Shown here piece by piece: positions 1 to 8,135 of a stretch of 64,000 nucleotides of DNA (position 1 is its first letter; every line of letters begins with the position of its first letter). The notes beneath the pieces are model-generated. The model worked only from the letters and a program-made list of their open reading frames with translations. It was not told the DNA's origin and did not search any database. This stretch comes from Mesorhizobium sp. STM 4661 (GTDB lineage: Bacteria; Pseudomonadota; Alphaproteobacteria; Rhizobiales; Rhizobiaceae): NCBI RefSeq assembly GCF_000359125.1, contig NZ_CAAF010000070.1, positions 1-64,000 of the forward strand. Reading direction: 5' to 3'. Made by a program: the position numbers and the translations under genes.

Positions 1-35
1 CGGATGTCGCCATCGTTTTCGCCAATCACCAAAGT

Positions 36-118
36 TGGAGAGCAAGCGAGGCGGCGAAGCTGCCAATCTCCCCCCTTGCGGGGAGATGACCGGCAGGCCA
101 GAGGGGGGTGGGAAGAAA
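36..118. repeat. Dispersed intergenic palindromic repeat (RIME-like)
   Basis: The stretch has a perfect 8-bp stem (ATCTCCCC at 66-73, GGGGAGAT at 80-87, 6-nt loop) followed by a CCGGCAGG...AGAGGGGGG tail. This composition is familiar from repeats scattered between genes in Mesorhizobium and related rhizobia; that attribution is from memory, not from a search. A related tail fragment occurs at 33806-33830. It is non-coding and may fold in RNA. Confidence 0.55.
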
Positions 119-387
119 CGCATGCCCGCGAATGGTGGCACTACACGCTCGAACACGAACCGTTTCCAAAGCAGCGCTTCGATTTTCCGATCGCCGCCGA
201 ATAGCCCACCGACTCGCACCCCTCCCGCACTCCTGCGCCTTGCCGAAGCGTTGGCTGTTTCTAGATAGATCGTCTGGGCTGGGAGCCCGCACGCCACCGC
301 TGGAGGAAAATGTTTCCTCACGATGTGCAATACCGGCGAAAAATTGCTTCAGAGGGGCAAAAAAGGCAACGTTGAATGCATCTAATT

Positions 388-404
388 TCTATCAATTCGG
401 TAGA
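388..404. promoter_or_regulatory. Imperfect palindrome upstream of sbp
   Basis: The 17-nt sequence TCTATCAATTCGGTAGA is palindromic except for two symmetric mismatches. It lies 28 nt before the start codon of the first sulfate-binding protein. It could be an operator for a sulfur regulator, for example the Rrf2 protein at 6519-6968, but no second copy was found at the other sulfate-binding gene. Confidence 0.25.
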
Positions 405-431
405 GTTCGGCCATTGTCAACGGAGGCGGAA

Positions 432-1460
432 ATGACCAAACCTCATTTCAGGAAACTGCTCGGCGCGCTGGTCGCCACATCTGTCCAGTTCGGCACGCTC
501 GGTTTCGCGTTTGCCGATACCACCATCCTCAATGTGTCCTACGATCCGACACGTGAGCTCTACAAGCAATTCGACGAGGCCTTCGCCGCGAAATGGAAAG
601 CCGACACCGGCGAGACCGTCACCATCCAGCAGTCGCATGGCGGGTCGGGCGCCCAGGCCCGCGCCGTGATCGACGGCCTCGACGCCGACGTGGTGACGCT
701 GGCGCTCGAAGGCGACATCAACGCCATCGTCACGAAATCAAAGAAGATCAATCCCGACTGGCGGACGAAATTCGAGAGCAATTCGGCACCCTATACCTCG
801 ACCATCATCTTCCTCGTCCGCAAGGGCAATCCGAAGGGCATCCACGACTGGGGCGATCTGGTCAAGGACGGCGTCCAGGTCATCACGCCAAACCCGAAGA
901 CCTCCGGGGGCGCGCGCTGGAACTATCTCGCGGCCTGGGCCTATGCCAACGCCCAGGATGGCGGTGACGAGGCCAAGACCAAGGAATTCGTCGGCAATCT
1001 CTTCGCCCATGTCCCGGTGCTCGATACCGGGGCGCGCGGCTCGACCGTGACCTTCGCGCAAAAGGGCCTGGGCGACGTGCTGCTGGCCTGGGAAAACGAG
1101 GCCTATCTGGCGCTCGACGAATTCGGCGCCGACAATTTCGACATCGTCTACCCGCCGACCTCGATCCTGGCCGAGCCGCCGGTCGCCGTGGTCGACGCCA
1201 ATGTCGACGCCAAGGGTACGCGCAAAGTCGCCGAAGCCTATCTGAGCTACCTCTATTCCAAGGAAGGCCAGACGCTGATCGCCAAGAACCATTATCGCCC
1301 GTCGAAGCCCGATCTGGTGCCCCCGGAGGATCTTGCCAAACTGCCTGAGATCAAGCTGATCACCATCGACGATCCGCTTTTCGGCGGTTGGAAGAAGGCG
1401 CAGCCTTATCATTTCGGCGACGGTGGTATATTCGACCAGATCTACAAGCCGGCCCAGTAA
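432..1460 (+). CDS. sbp: Sulfate ABC transporter periplasmic binding protein
   Basis: Periplasmic receptor that delivers sulfate (possibly thiosulfate) to the CysTWA importer. The 342-residue product has an N-terminal signal peptide ending near AFA (about residue 27), then the Sbp/CysP family opening [11 protein letters not shown], the [17 protein letters not shown] segment and [16 protein letters not shown], all typical of sulfate-binding proteins. Length fits the family (about 330-345). The ATG at 432 is preferred to longer in-frame extensions because GGAGG lies just upstream and the signal peptide then starts correctly. It is the first gene of a plus-strand operon; cysT follows after 23 nt. 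A paralogue is at 5284-6270. Confidence 0.93.
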   Translation: MTKPHFRKLLGALVATSVQFGTLGFAFADTTILNVSYDPTRELYKQFDEAFAAKWKADTGETVTIQQSHGGSGAQARAVIDGLDADVVTLALEGDINAIVTKSKKINPDWRTKFESNSAPYTSTIIFLVRKGNPKGIHDWGDLVKDGVQVITPNPKTSGGARWNYLAAWAYANAQDGGDEAKTKEFVGNLFAHVPVLDTGARGSTVTFAQKGLGDVLLAWENEAYLALDEFGADNFDIVYPPTSILAEPPVAVVDANVDAKGTRKVAEAYLSYLYSKEGQTLIAKNHYRPSKPDLVPPEDLAKLPEIKLITIDDPLFGGWKKAQPYHFGDGGIFDQIYKPAQ

Positions 1461-1483
1461 GCTAAACTCTAGATCAGGACGAC

Positions 1484-2335
1484 ATGACCACAGCACCTGC
1501 CAAGGCGGGGTGGCGGTTCAGACAGCCGAGCGTCATTCCGGGTTTCGGATTGACGCTCGGCTTCTCGCTTGCCTACCTCACGCTCATCATCCTCATTCCC
1601 CTGTCGGGGCTGATCTGGCGATCGGCCGCGCTCGGCTGGGCCGACTTCTGGGCGATCGCCACCGACCGCCGCACCATCAACGCGCTTGAAATCAGCTTCG
1701 GCACCGCCTTCATCGCCGCCGCCGTCAATGTCGTGTTCGGCACGATCGTCGCCTGGGTGCTGGTCCGCTACAACTTTCCCGGCCGCCGCATCGTCGATGC
1801 CATGGTCGACCTGCCCTTCGCGCTGCCGACGGCAGTGGCCGGCATCGCGCTGACCACGCTCTACGCGCCGAACGGCTGGGTCGGCAGCCTGCTGGCGCCG
1901 CTCGGCATCAAGGTTGCCTATACGCCGCTCGGCATCGTCATTGCGCTGATCTTCATCGGCCTGCCCTTCGTCGTGCGCACCGTCCAGCCGATCATGGAGG
2001 AAATCGACAAGGAGGTGGAGGAAGCGGCGGCCACGCTTGGCGCCAACCGCTTTCAGATCATCTCCCGGGTGCTGTTTCCGGGCCTGGCGCCGGCCATCGT
2101 CACCGGCTTCGCGCTGGCCTTCGCGCGCGGCGTCGGCGAGTACGGCTCCGTCATCTTCATCGCCGGCAACCTGCCCTACAGATCCGAGATCGCGCCGCTG
2201 CTGATCGTCATCCGGCTGGAGGAATACAACTACGCCGCGGCGACCGCGATCGCGGCGATCATGCTCGGCCTGTCGTTCGTGATGCTGCTGGTCATCAACC
2301 TGGTGCAGTCGTGGAGCCGCAAGCGCTATGGCTGA
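1484..2335 (+). CDS. cysT: Sulfate ABC transporter permease CysT
   Basis: Inner-membrane permease subunit of the sulfate/thiosulfate importer, 283 residues, with about six hydrophobic segments. The cytoplasmic EAA loop is clear: [21 protein letters not shown] near residues 183-203, followed by the [14 protein letters not shown] segment characteristic of CysT/CysU. It pairs with CysW, whose start lies inside the cysT 3' end (8-nt overlap), so the two are probably translationally coupled. CysA supplies ATP hydrolysis. The assignment is firm from motifs and gene order. Confidence 0.94.
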   Translation: MTTAPAKAGWRFRQPSVIPGFGLTLGFSLAYLTLIILIPLSGLIWRSAALGWADFWAIATDRRTINALEISFGTAFIAAAVNVVFGTIVAWVLVRYNFPGRRIVDAMVDLPFALPTAVAGIALTTLYAPNGWVGSLLAPLGIKVAYTPLGIVIALIFIGLPFVVRTVQPIMEEIDKEVEEAAATLGANRFQIISRVLFPGLAPAIVTGFALAFARGVGEYGSVIFIAGNLPYRSEIAPLLIVIRLEEYNYAAATAIAAIMLGLSFVMLLVINLVQSWSRKRYG

Positions 2336-3212
2336 CCCGGTCATCAAATCCTACACGCCTCACCACGAAAGCCAGTCCGCGGCGGTGACCGAAAGCTTTG
2401 GGGCACGAAGCGTGCTGATGATCGTGGCTTTTGCCTTCCTCGGCATTTTCCTGCTTTTGCCGCTGATCATCGTCTTCAACGAAGCCTTTTCGAAGGGCGT
2501 CGGCGCCTATACGGAGGCGCTGGGCGACCCCGATACACGCTCGGCGATCCGCCTGACGCTGCTGGTGGCGGCGATCTCGGTGCCGCTCAACGTCATCTTC
2601 GGCATCTCGGCCGCCTGGGCGATCGCCAAGTTCGAATTCAAGGGCAAGGCCTTCCTGACCACGCTCATCGACCTGCCCTTTTCGGTCTCGCCTGTCATTT
2701 CCGGACTGGTCTATGTGCTTTTGTTCGGTGCACAGGGCCTGCTCGGCGGCTGGCTGAAGGCGCATGGCATCGTCATTCTGTTTGCCGTGCCGGGCATCGT
2801 GCTGGCCACCATCTTCGTCACCTTCCCCTTCGTCGCCCGCGAACTGATCCCGCTGATGCAGGAGCAAGGCAATGGTGACGAGGAGGCAGCCCTGTCGCTC
2901 GGCGCCAATGGCTGGCAGGCCTTCTGGTACGTGACGCTGCCCAACGTCAAATGGGGATTGCTCTACGGCGTGCTCTTGTGCAATGCCCGCGCCATGGGCG
3001 AGTTCGGCGCGGTGTCGGTCGTGTCGGGCCACATACGCGGGTTGACCAACACCATGCCGCTGCATGTCGAAATCCTCTATAACGAGTACAACGCCGTCGG
3101 CGCCTTTGCCGTCGCATCGCTGCTTGCCGGCCTGGCGCTGGTGACGCTGGTCTTGAAAACACTTCTCGAGATGCGCTACGGCGCCGAGATCGCCGCGACG
3201 CGCGGACACTGA
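2328..3212 (+). CDS. cysW: Sulfate ABC transporter permease CysW
   Basis: Second membrane subunit of the sulfate importer, 294 residues. The EAA loop reads [20 protein letters not shown], followed by the CysW-typical [17 protein letters not shown]. About six transmembrane helices are visible after a soluble N-terminus of roughly 25 residues. Its ATG overlaps the last codons of cysT. A 72-nt gap containing a palindromic repeat separates it from cysA, which is unusual in an otherwise tight operon. Confidence 0.94.
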   Translation: MADPVIKSYTPHHESQSAAVTESFGARSVLMIVAFAFLGIFLLLPLIIVFNEAFSKGVGAYTEALGDPDTRSAIRLTLLVAAISVPLNVIFGISAAWAIAKFEFKGKAFLTTLIDLPFSVSPVISGLVYVLLFGAQGLLGGWLKAHGIVILFAVPGIVLATIFVTFPFVARELIPLMQEQGNGDEEAALSLGANGWQAFWYVTLPNVKWGLLYGVLLCNARAMGEFGAVSVVSGHIRGLTNTMPLHVEILYNEYNAVGAFAVASLLAGLALVTLVLKTLLEMRYGAEIAATRGH

Positions 3213-3216
3213 CAAA

Positions 3217-3265
3217 ATGCATGTCGCCCAAAAGTGGGAACCGGTTTTGGGACAACGACTTGCAT
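3217..3265. repeat. Dispersed palindromic repeat between cysW and cysA
   Basis: The arms are ATGCATGTCG...CCCAAAA and TTTTGGGACAACGACTTGCAT, which pair almost completely around a short GTGGGAACCGG centre. This is a palindromic intergenic element of the type repeated many times in rhizobial genomes (family recognition from memory). It would form a hairpin in the cys mRNA between the permease and ATPase genes and could alter ATPase expression or mRNA decay. Confidence 0.6.
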
Positions 3266-3284
3266 CAACTACAAAGGGATTTGC

Positions 3285-4325
3285 ATGGAAGTTCGCGTTG
3301 CCAACGTGCGCAAGGAGTTTGACCGGTTTCCGGCTCTTCGCGACGTTTCGTTGGACATCAAGTCCGGCGAACTGATCGCACTGCTTGGCCCCTCGGGCTC
3401 CGGCAAGACGACGCTGCTCAGGCTGATCGCCGGGCTCGAGCGGCCGACGAGGGGAAAAATCTTCTTCGGCGAGGAGGATGCCTCGCACAAGTCGATCCAG
3501 GAACGCAATGTCGGCTTCGTCTTCCAGCATTATGCGCTGTTTCGCCATATGACGGTTGCCGACAATATCGGCTTCGGCCTCAAGGTCCGGCATGGGCCGA
3601 CACGCCCATCGGCGCAGGAAATCCGCCGCCGCGCCTCCGAGCTTCTCGACCTCGTCCAGCTTTCGGGCCTCGAAAAGCGCTATCCGGCGCAGCTTTCGGG
3701 TGGCCAGCGCCAGCGCGTGGCGCTGGCGCGCGCCATGGCGATCGAGCCGCGCGTGCTTTTGCTCGACGAGCCGTTCGGCGCGCTCGACGCCCAGGTGCGC
3801 CGGGAACTGCGTCGCTGGCTGCGCGATATCCATGACGCCACCGGCCATACCACCGTCTTCGTCACCCATGACCAGGAAGAGGCGCTGGAGCTTGCCGACC
3901 GCGTCGTGGTGATGAGCCAGGGCCGCATCGAGCAGGTCGGCACCGCCGATGAAATCTACGACACGCCGAACTCGCCCTTCGTCTACGGCTTCATCGGCGA
4001 ATCGAGCTCGGTCCCGGTCAAGGTCGAGGATGGCCAGGTCTGGATCGCCGACCGCCCGATCGGGCTCTCCGCGCCGCAGGCGCCGGAAGGGCAAGCGACG
4101 CTTTTCTTTCGCCCGCACGATGTCGAATTGGTGGATGGCTGCAGCGGCTGCATCGCCGGCACGGTCGCCGCCAGCCGCCGTGTCGCCGGCACCAGGCGCG
4201 TGGAACTCGAAATCGGCGGCGACCGCCAGCGCGTCGAGATCGAGCTGCCCGTCGACCATCCGGCGGCGCAGAAAAGCCGCGTGGCATTCCGGCCGCGGCG
4301 CTGGAAGCTTTTTCCTGCCGCTTGA
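3285..4325 (+). CDS. cysA: Sulfate ABC transporter ATPase CysA
   Basis: ATP-binding subunit of the sulfate importer, 346 residues. Visible motifs are Walker A GPSGSGKTT (about residues 35-43), Q-loop VFQHYALF, signature LSGGQRQR, Walker B LLLDEPFGALDA and H-loop FVTHDQEEA, with a C-terminal TOBE-like regulatory domain from about residue 240. The start is placed at ATG 3285 rather than further upstream, because the upstream in-frame codons fall in the palindromic repeat. It closes the sbp-cysTWA operon; vapC is convergent 9 nt beyond its stop. Confidence 0.93.
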   Translation: MEVRVANVRKEFDRFPALRDVSLDIKSGELIALLGPSGSGKTTLLRLIAGLERPTRGKIFFGEEDASHKSIQERNVGFVFQHYALFRHMTVADNIGFGLKVRHGPTRPSAQEIRRRASELLDLVQLSGLEKRYPAQLSGGQRQRVALARAMAIEPRVLLLDEPFGALDAQVRRELRRWLRDIHDATGHTTVFVTHDQEEALELADRVVVMSQGRIEQVGTADEIYDTPNSPFVYGFIGESSSVPVKVEDGQVWIADRPIGLSAPQAPEGQATLFFRPHDVELVDGCSGCIAGTVAASRRVAGTRRVELEIGGDRQRVEIELPVDHPAAQKSRVAFRPRRWKLFPAA

Positions 4326-4334
4326 TCCAGGGCA

Positions 4335-4733
4335 TTACGCCAACCAGTTTTCGACCATCAGACCCCTGATCCGGGTGAACTCTCCAGTGTTGGCCGTCAC
4401 CAGCGTAGTGCCCAGGACACAGGCGTGGGCAGCAATGAAAAGGTCGTTGTGGCCGATGGTCTGACCCATGCCTTCCAGCTCGGCGCGAAGTGCGCCGTAC
4501 TCCGCATCCACCGGCACATCGAGCGGCAAGACAGGAATCTCAGCCAGCAATTCCTCGACCTTCCCAAGCAGCTTGGCCGAGCCCTTCCTGCCGCAGCCAT
4601 ATCGCAGTTCCGAGGCGACCACGATGCTGGTGCACACGGCGGCGTCTCCCTCTCGCGCCATTGCCCTTGCGGCTCTGCCAGCCGGGTTTCGGATCATGTC
4701 GCTGATAATGTTCGTATCCAGCATGAACCGCAT
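4335..4733 (-). CDS. vapC: VapC-type PIN-domain toxin ribonuclease
   Basis: Probable toxin of a type II toxin-antitoxin pair: a Mg-dependent endoribonuclease that attacks RNA when free of its antitoxin. The 132-residue PIN domain shows the first catalytic aspartate in FMLDTNIISDMI (residues 3-14), a conserved glutamate in VVASELRYG and a C-terminal acidic pair region in GHNDLFIAAHA and VTANTGEF. The ATG overlaps the TAA of the antitoxin gene by one base, so translation is probably coupled. It sits between cysA and the second sulfate-binding gene with no functional link to either. Confidence 0.88.
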   Translation of the reverse strand: MRFMLDTNIISDMIRNPAGRAARAMAREGDAAVCTSIVVASELRYGCGRKGSAKLLGKVEELLAEIPVLPLDVPVDAEYGALRAELEGMGQTIGHNDLFIAAHACVLGTTLVTANTGEFTRIRGLMVENWLA

Positions 4734-5005
4734 TAAAAAATTTCCTCGGATTTGACAGGTGTATCGTTGATCTCGGGGAAGTCGTCCTCAGGACCGAGCG
4801 GCGGCTCTTTGGCCCATTGGGCAAGCAGCGCGGTGAGGCCGGCTTTGCGGACCGGCTCGATGACAAGGCGGTCGCCTTCACGGCTGATCAGGACCTTTTC
4901 GCCGGGGAGTTCGAACTCGACGGGAATGCGCACCGCCTGACTGCGGTTGTTGCGGAAAAGCTTCGCCTCTTTCGGCGGCGTTGTTGAATAGCGGTGCCGG
5001 GGCAT
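4733..5005 (-). CDS. vapB: VapB-type antitoxin
   Basis: Antitoxin of 90 residues with an N-terminal SpoVT/AbrB-like swapped-hairpin domain: KLFRNNRSQAVRIPVEFELP and the following EKVLISREGDRLVIEP are typical of VapB/MazE-type DNA-binding antitoxins. The C-terminal tail (about residues 65-90), rich in Glu and Asp, would wrap the VapC toxin. The start at 5005 is chosen because AAAGGAG lies 8 nt upstream; longer in-frame extensions run across the tandem repeat upstream. The protein probably represses its own promoter together with VapC. Confidence 0.85.
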   Translation of the reverse strand: MPRHRYSTTPPKEAKLFRNNRSQAVRIPVEFELPGEKVLISREGDRLVIEPVRKAGLTALLAQWAKEPPLGPEDDFPEINDTPVKSEEIF

Positions 5006-5017
5006 GGCGAGGGCTCC

Positions 5018-5043
5018 TTTGTATATGCCATTTGTATATGCCA
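5018..5043 (-). promoter_or_regulatory. Tandem 13-bp repeat at the vapBC promoter
   Basis: Two perfect head-to-tail copies of TTTGTATATGCCA (plus-strand reading) occupy 5018-5030 and 5031-5043, directly upstream of vapB. The proximal copy shares its end with the vapB Shine-Dalgarno AAAGGAG. AT-rich repeated half-sites at this place are what an autoregulated AbrB-type antitoxin would be expected to bind. Confidence 0.5.
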
Positions 5044-5283
5044 TATAGCGCTTCGATGCAATCGTTTTCGCCTGCAATTGGCCGGCCCAGGAACGACTGT
5101 GCACGCGCACGACAAGACGCCCAGAAGACTCTGCTTGGAAGAAAATCCTACCAACCGGCTGTTTCGGCAACGGTTTTTCTAACGACGTCGCCATGGCTCC
5201 GCCTTGCATGCCTCGTCGCGTCGGGCACCGGCTGATTATTCTTGGGCATTCGATAAACGGCATTTTTCAAGGAGCCTGTTTTC

Positions 5284-6270
5284 ATGAAGCGATTTTTGCT
5301 TGGCGTCGCCACTGCGGCCGGCCTGTTCCTCGCATCCTCCCAAGCCTGGTCGGCCGACAAATTGCTGAACGCTTCCTACGATGTCGGCCGCGAACTCTTC
5401 GCGCAGGTCAACAAGGCTTTCATCGCCGGACACCCCGGCGTCAGCATCGATCAGTCGCATGCCGGAACGTCGGCGCAAGCACGCGCCATCGCCGAGGGCC
5501 TCGGCGCCGATGTCGTTACTTTCAACCAGGTCACCGACATCGATTTCCTGGTCAAGAAGGGCCTCGTCTCCGCCGATTGGCAGAAGGATTTCCCTAACAA
5601 CGCCTCGCCCTTCTATTCGCTGCCGTCCTTCCTGGTGCGCACCGGCAATCCCAAGCACATCAAGGACTGGAACGATCTCGTACGCGACGACGTCCAGGTG
5701 ATCTTCCCCAACCCGAAGACCTCGGGCAATGCGCGCTACACCTATCTCGCCGCCACGGCCTACGCCAAGGAAGCCTTCAAGGGCGACGACGCCAAGGTGA
5801 AGGAGTTCGTGACCAAGCTGTTCAACAACGTGCCGATCTTCGATACTGGCGGGCGCGCTGCAACCACGACCTTCGTGCAGCGCGAGATCGGCGACGTGCT
5901 GATCACCTTCGAGTCGGAGACGCGCGGCATCCGCAAGGAGTATGGTGGGGACAAATTCGAGCAGGTGACGCCCTCGGTCAGCCTGTTGGCCGAGTTTCCG
6001 GTGGCGATCGTCGACACGGTCGCCGACGAGCACGGTACGCGCGATCTCGCCAAGACCTACCTCGACTTCCTCTATACGCCGGAGGGCCAGAACATCCTGG
6101 CCGAGAATGGCAACCGGGTTCGCGACCAAGCCGTCGCCTCCAAATACAAGGCTGAGTTTCCCGATGTCCGCCTGCTGACGGTGGAGGATGTCTTCGGCGG
6201 TTGGGACAAGGTGCAGGCCGAGCATTTTGCAGCCGGCGGGCTGCTCGACCAGACCTATGGCAGCCGCTAA
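5284..6270 (+). CDS. Second (orphan) sulfate-binding protein
   Basis: Sulfate/thiosulfate periplasmic binding protein of 328 residues with a signal peptide ending near SQAWSA (about residue 24) and the family landmarks NASYDVGRELF, DQSHAGTSAQARAIAEGLGADVVTF and NPKTSGNARYTYLAA. It is clearly paralogous to the protein at 432-1460 but diverged, and has no permease or ATPase of its own; it probably feeds CysTWA with a different affinity or ligand (sulfate, thiosulfate or similar oxyanion). Start has AAGGAG 9-10 nt upstream. A strong terminator follows, so it is a single-gene unit. Confidence 0.9.
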   Translation: MKRFLLGVATAAGLFLASSQAWSADKLLNASYDVGRELFAQVNKAFIAGHPGVSIDQSHAGTSAQARAIAEGLGADVVTFNQVTDIDFLVKKGLVSADWQKDFPNNASPFYSLPSFLVRTGNPKHIKDWNDLVRDDVQVIFPNPKTSGNARYTYLAATAYAKEAFKGDDAKVKEFVTKLFNNVPIFDTGGRAATTTFVQREIGDVLITFESETRGIRKEYGGDKFEQVTPSVSLLAEFPVAIVDTVADEHGTRDLAKTYLDFLYTPEGQNILAENGNRVRDQAVASKYKAEFPDVRLLTVEDVFGGWDKVQAEHFAAGGLLDQTYGSR

Positions 6271-6292
6271 GGTTTTCTATCCTCAAGCCAAG

Positions 6293-6330
6293 CAAAGAAA
6301 GCCGGCAGTTGGCCGGCTTTCTTTGTTTTT
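6293..6330 (+). terminator. Rho-independent terminator after the orphan sulfate-binding gene
   Basis: A perfect 14-bp stem (CAAAGAAAGCCGGC at 6293-6306, GCCGGCTTTCTTTG at 6312-6325) encloses a 5-nt loop and is followed by TTTTT at 6326-6330. It starts 22 nt after the stop codon and should end the transcript cleanly. Confidence 0.93.
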
Positions 6331-6472
6331 ATGCCTGGAAATGCAGTTTCCGGGTCGCCTGCCGTCCAAAACGTTACAAAGAATCAACGCGTTTGTGTTT
6401 AACCTGCCATCCGACAGCTTGTTTTGCGCGAAACCGCACCGCGCGGTCAAAACGTCATGATTTGCACACAAA

Positions 6473-6495
6473 CAACCGCCAGATGCGGGCGGTTG
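6473..6495. other. Hairpin in the leader of the Rrf2 gene
   Basis: CAACCGCC (6473-6480) and GGCGGTTG (6488-6495) form a perfect 8-bp stem with a 7-nt loop, 24 nt before the Rrf2 start codon. It may be an operator for autoregulation or an RNA structure near the ribosome binding region. Nothing else is recognised between 6331 and 6518. Confidence 0.4.
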
Positions 6496-6518
6496 GGGTT
6501 TCATGAACTGAATCGGGC

Positions 6519-6968
6519 ATGCTTACCAAAAAAGGCAAATACGGGCTCAAGGCCCTCGTGCATCTCTCCGGTCTGCCGGTCGGCCAGCTTGCATTCGTCA
6601 ATGACATCGCGGTCGCCAACAACATCCCGAAGAAATTCCTGGATGCCATCCTGGGCGAATTGCGCAATGCCGGCTTCGTCCAGAGCCGCAAGGGCAAGGA
6701 AGGCGGTTATCGCCTCGCTCGGCCGGCCTCCGAGATCAAGATCGGCCATGTCGTGCGCGTCCTCGATGGACCGCTGGCGCCAATCCCTTGCGCCAGCCGC
6801 ACCCAGTACCAGCGCTGCGAGGATTGCGACGAGGCGACCTGCCAGGTCCGGCACATGATGCTGGAAGTGCGGCAGGCGATCGCCGAGGTGCTGGACAATC
6901 GCAGCCTCGCCGCCATGCGCGACGCCGACAATGACGATTTTCCGGTCGAACTGACGTCACAGATATAG
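6519..6968 (+). CDS. Rrf2-family (Fe-S type) transcription regulator
   Basis: DNA-binding regulator of the Rrf2 family, 149 residues. The winged helix-turn-helix fills the first 85 residues (KGKYGLKALVHLS, NNIPKKFLDAILGELRNAG, the wing RKGKEGGYRLARP). Four cysteines, C91, C100, C103 and C108, sit where IscR/NsrR/RirA proteins bind an iron-sulfur cluster, so it may sense Fe-S, iron, redox or sulfur state. Its place next to two sulfate-binding genes makes a role in sulfur metabolism plausible but unproven. The acyltransferase-like gene follows after 9 nt and is probably cotranscribed. Confidence 0.82.
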   Translation: MLTKKGKYGLKALVHLSGLPVGQLAFVNDIAVANNIPKKFLDAILGELRNAGFVQSRKGKEGGYRLARPASEIKIGHVVRVLDGPLAPIPCASRTQYQRCEDCDEATCQVRHMMLEVRQAIAEVLDNRSLAAMRDADNDDFPVELTSQI

Positions 6969-6977
6969 ATCGATCGG

Positions 6978-8135
6978 ATGAGGCTGCCGTGGTTCGCAAA
7001 ATCAGGGAAAGCCGATCGGAAGAGACCATCCGCCGCCAGCTACCGCACTGAAATCATCGCCGACGTCATAGTGCCGGATCGCGCCGAGCCTGTCCGGTTC
7101 TTCAGCCGCAAACTCATCAGCCCGGCAAAACTGCGCCGTTTCTCCAACAAGGATTTTCGCGAAAGCCTGTTGTTCGGCTTCTATCTCGGTGTTGCGACAA
7201 TACTGCCGGTCGCCTGGTGGGCGCCGATCTGCCGCTTTGTGTCAGGACTTCGGCTGAAGCGCCACATGCGCAAGGACTTTTCGCGCTACGCCGCCGCGAC
7301 CCAGGCGGTGCTTGGCAAAGACATCGATGCAAAGAAGCTGTTCAGGGCCCTGCTCGCCGCGAACCACCGTCGGCGCCTGCTGCTTGCGGTGCATGTGGTC
7401 CGCACGCGCTGGTCGCCGACGATCCGGCTGGAAGGCCTGGAAGGCTTGCAAGCGGCGCTGAAACGCGGCCGAGGCGCCATCGTCTGGTGCGATCAGTTCA
7501 CCGCCCAGACCATCATCGGCAAGCGGGCGCTGCATGAGGCCGGTGTCGAAGCCCATCAGGTGAGCGTCGACTTTCACGGCATCTCCGACACGACATTCGG
7601 CTTGCGATTCCTCAACCCGCCGCTGGTCGCCGTCGAAAACCGCTTCCTGAAAAGCCGGGTCGTTTTCGAACGCGGCGACGCCTATCAGGTGACAATCCGC
7701 ATGCAGAAGATCCTGAAAGACAACGGCGTCGTCCTGATGACCAACAACATCCATGCCGGTTCGACCTTCGCCGAAGCCGGCATCGGGGAAAGCGGCTGGA
7801 CCCATCTCGCCTCGGCGCCCGCGAATTTCGCTGCACGGGGCGGCACGGCGCTGTTTGCCATGTCGACCTTCGAGACGGTTCCGTTCCGCGAATATCGGGC
7901 CGCCATCAGCCCCGAACTGAGGCCGGCGCAATCGCAGCCGGCGCCGATTGTGCCCAAGACAAAGGAGATGGGTCCCAAGAACATGGCGTTGCAGGCGCAC
8001 TACATCCTGCTCAAGCGCGACCGCCTGCTGGAGGCTCTGAAAGATCATCCCGAGCAGATGATGGTGTGGGCCAGCCACCAAAGGTTCACCGAGCGGTCGG
8101 GTGTCGTCGCAATCGACAATGATGCCGGCTCATGA
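6978..8135 (+). CDS. LPLAT/LpxL-like acyltransferase-superfamily protein
   Basis: The 385-residue protein resembles lipid A (LpxL/HtrB-type) acyltransferases in layout: a hydrophobic segment near residues 60-80, a basic region, then a block resembling the acceptor/acyl-CoA site (RGRGAIVWCDQF) and a later SAPANFAARGGTALFAM segment like the family's third block. The usual catalytic H-x4-D/E is not present; the equivalent block reads WCDQFTAQT. It may be an altered or inactive acyltransferase, or use a different catalytic residue. It ends 6 nt inside the convergent gluconokinase gene. Function is uncertain. Confidence 0.5.
   Translation: MRLPWFAKSGKADRKRPSAASYRTEIIADVIVPDRAEPVRFFSRKLISPAKLRRFSNKDFRESLLFGFYLGVATILPVAWWAPICRFVSGLRLKRHMRKDFSRYAAATQAVLGKDIDAKKLFRALLAANHRRRLLLAVHVVRTRWSPTIRLEGLEGLQAALKRGRGAIVWCDQFTAQTIIGKRALHEAGVEAHQVSVDFHGISDTTFGLRFLNPPLVAVENRFLKSRVVFERGDAYQVTIRMQKILKDNGVVLMTNNIHAGSTFAEAGIGESGWTHLASAPANFAARGGTALFAMSTFETVPFREYRAAISPELRPAQSQPAPIVPKTKEMGPKNMALQAHYILLKRDRLLEALKDHPEQMMVWASHQRFTERSGVVAIDNDAGS

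Larger units (their letters stand above)
1..431. other. Intergenic leader before the sulfate importer
   Basis: No convincing gene is seen here; the open frames that cross it are short or are upstream extensions of the downstream binding protein. It holds a dispersed repeat near 36-118, an imperfect palindrome at 388-404 and a good ribosome binding site (GGAGG near 422) for the gene that starts at 432. The sulfate operon promoter probably lies in the lower-GC stretch about 330-400, but no clean -35/-10 pair was picked. Confidence 0.5.

Noticed and set aside
108-431. Long N-terminal extension of the first sulfate-binding protein
   Set aside because: The extension would put over 100 unrelated residues before a normal signal peptide and crosses a repeat; ATG 432 has a proper ribosome site.
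2295-4259. Long minus-strand open frame opposite cysW and cysA
   Set aside because: It is the antisense shadow of two firmly identified GC-rich genes and has a low-complexity Arg/Asp/Gln-rich composition with no domain.
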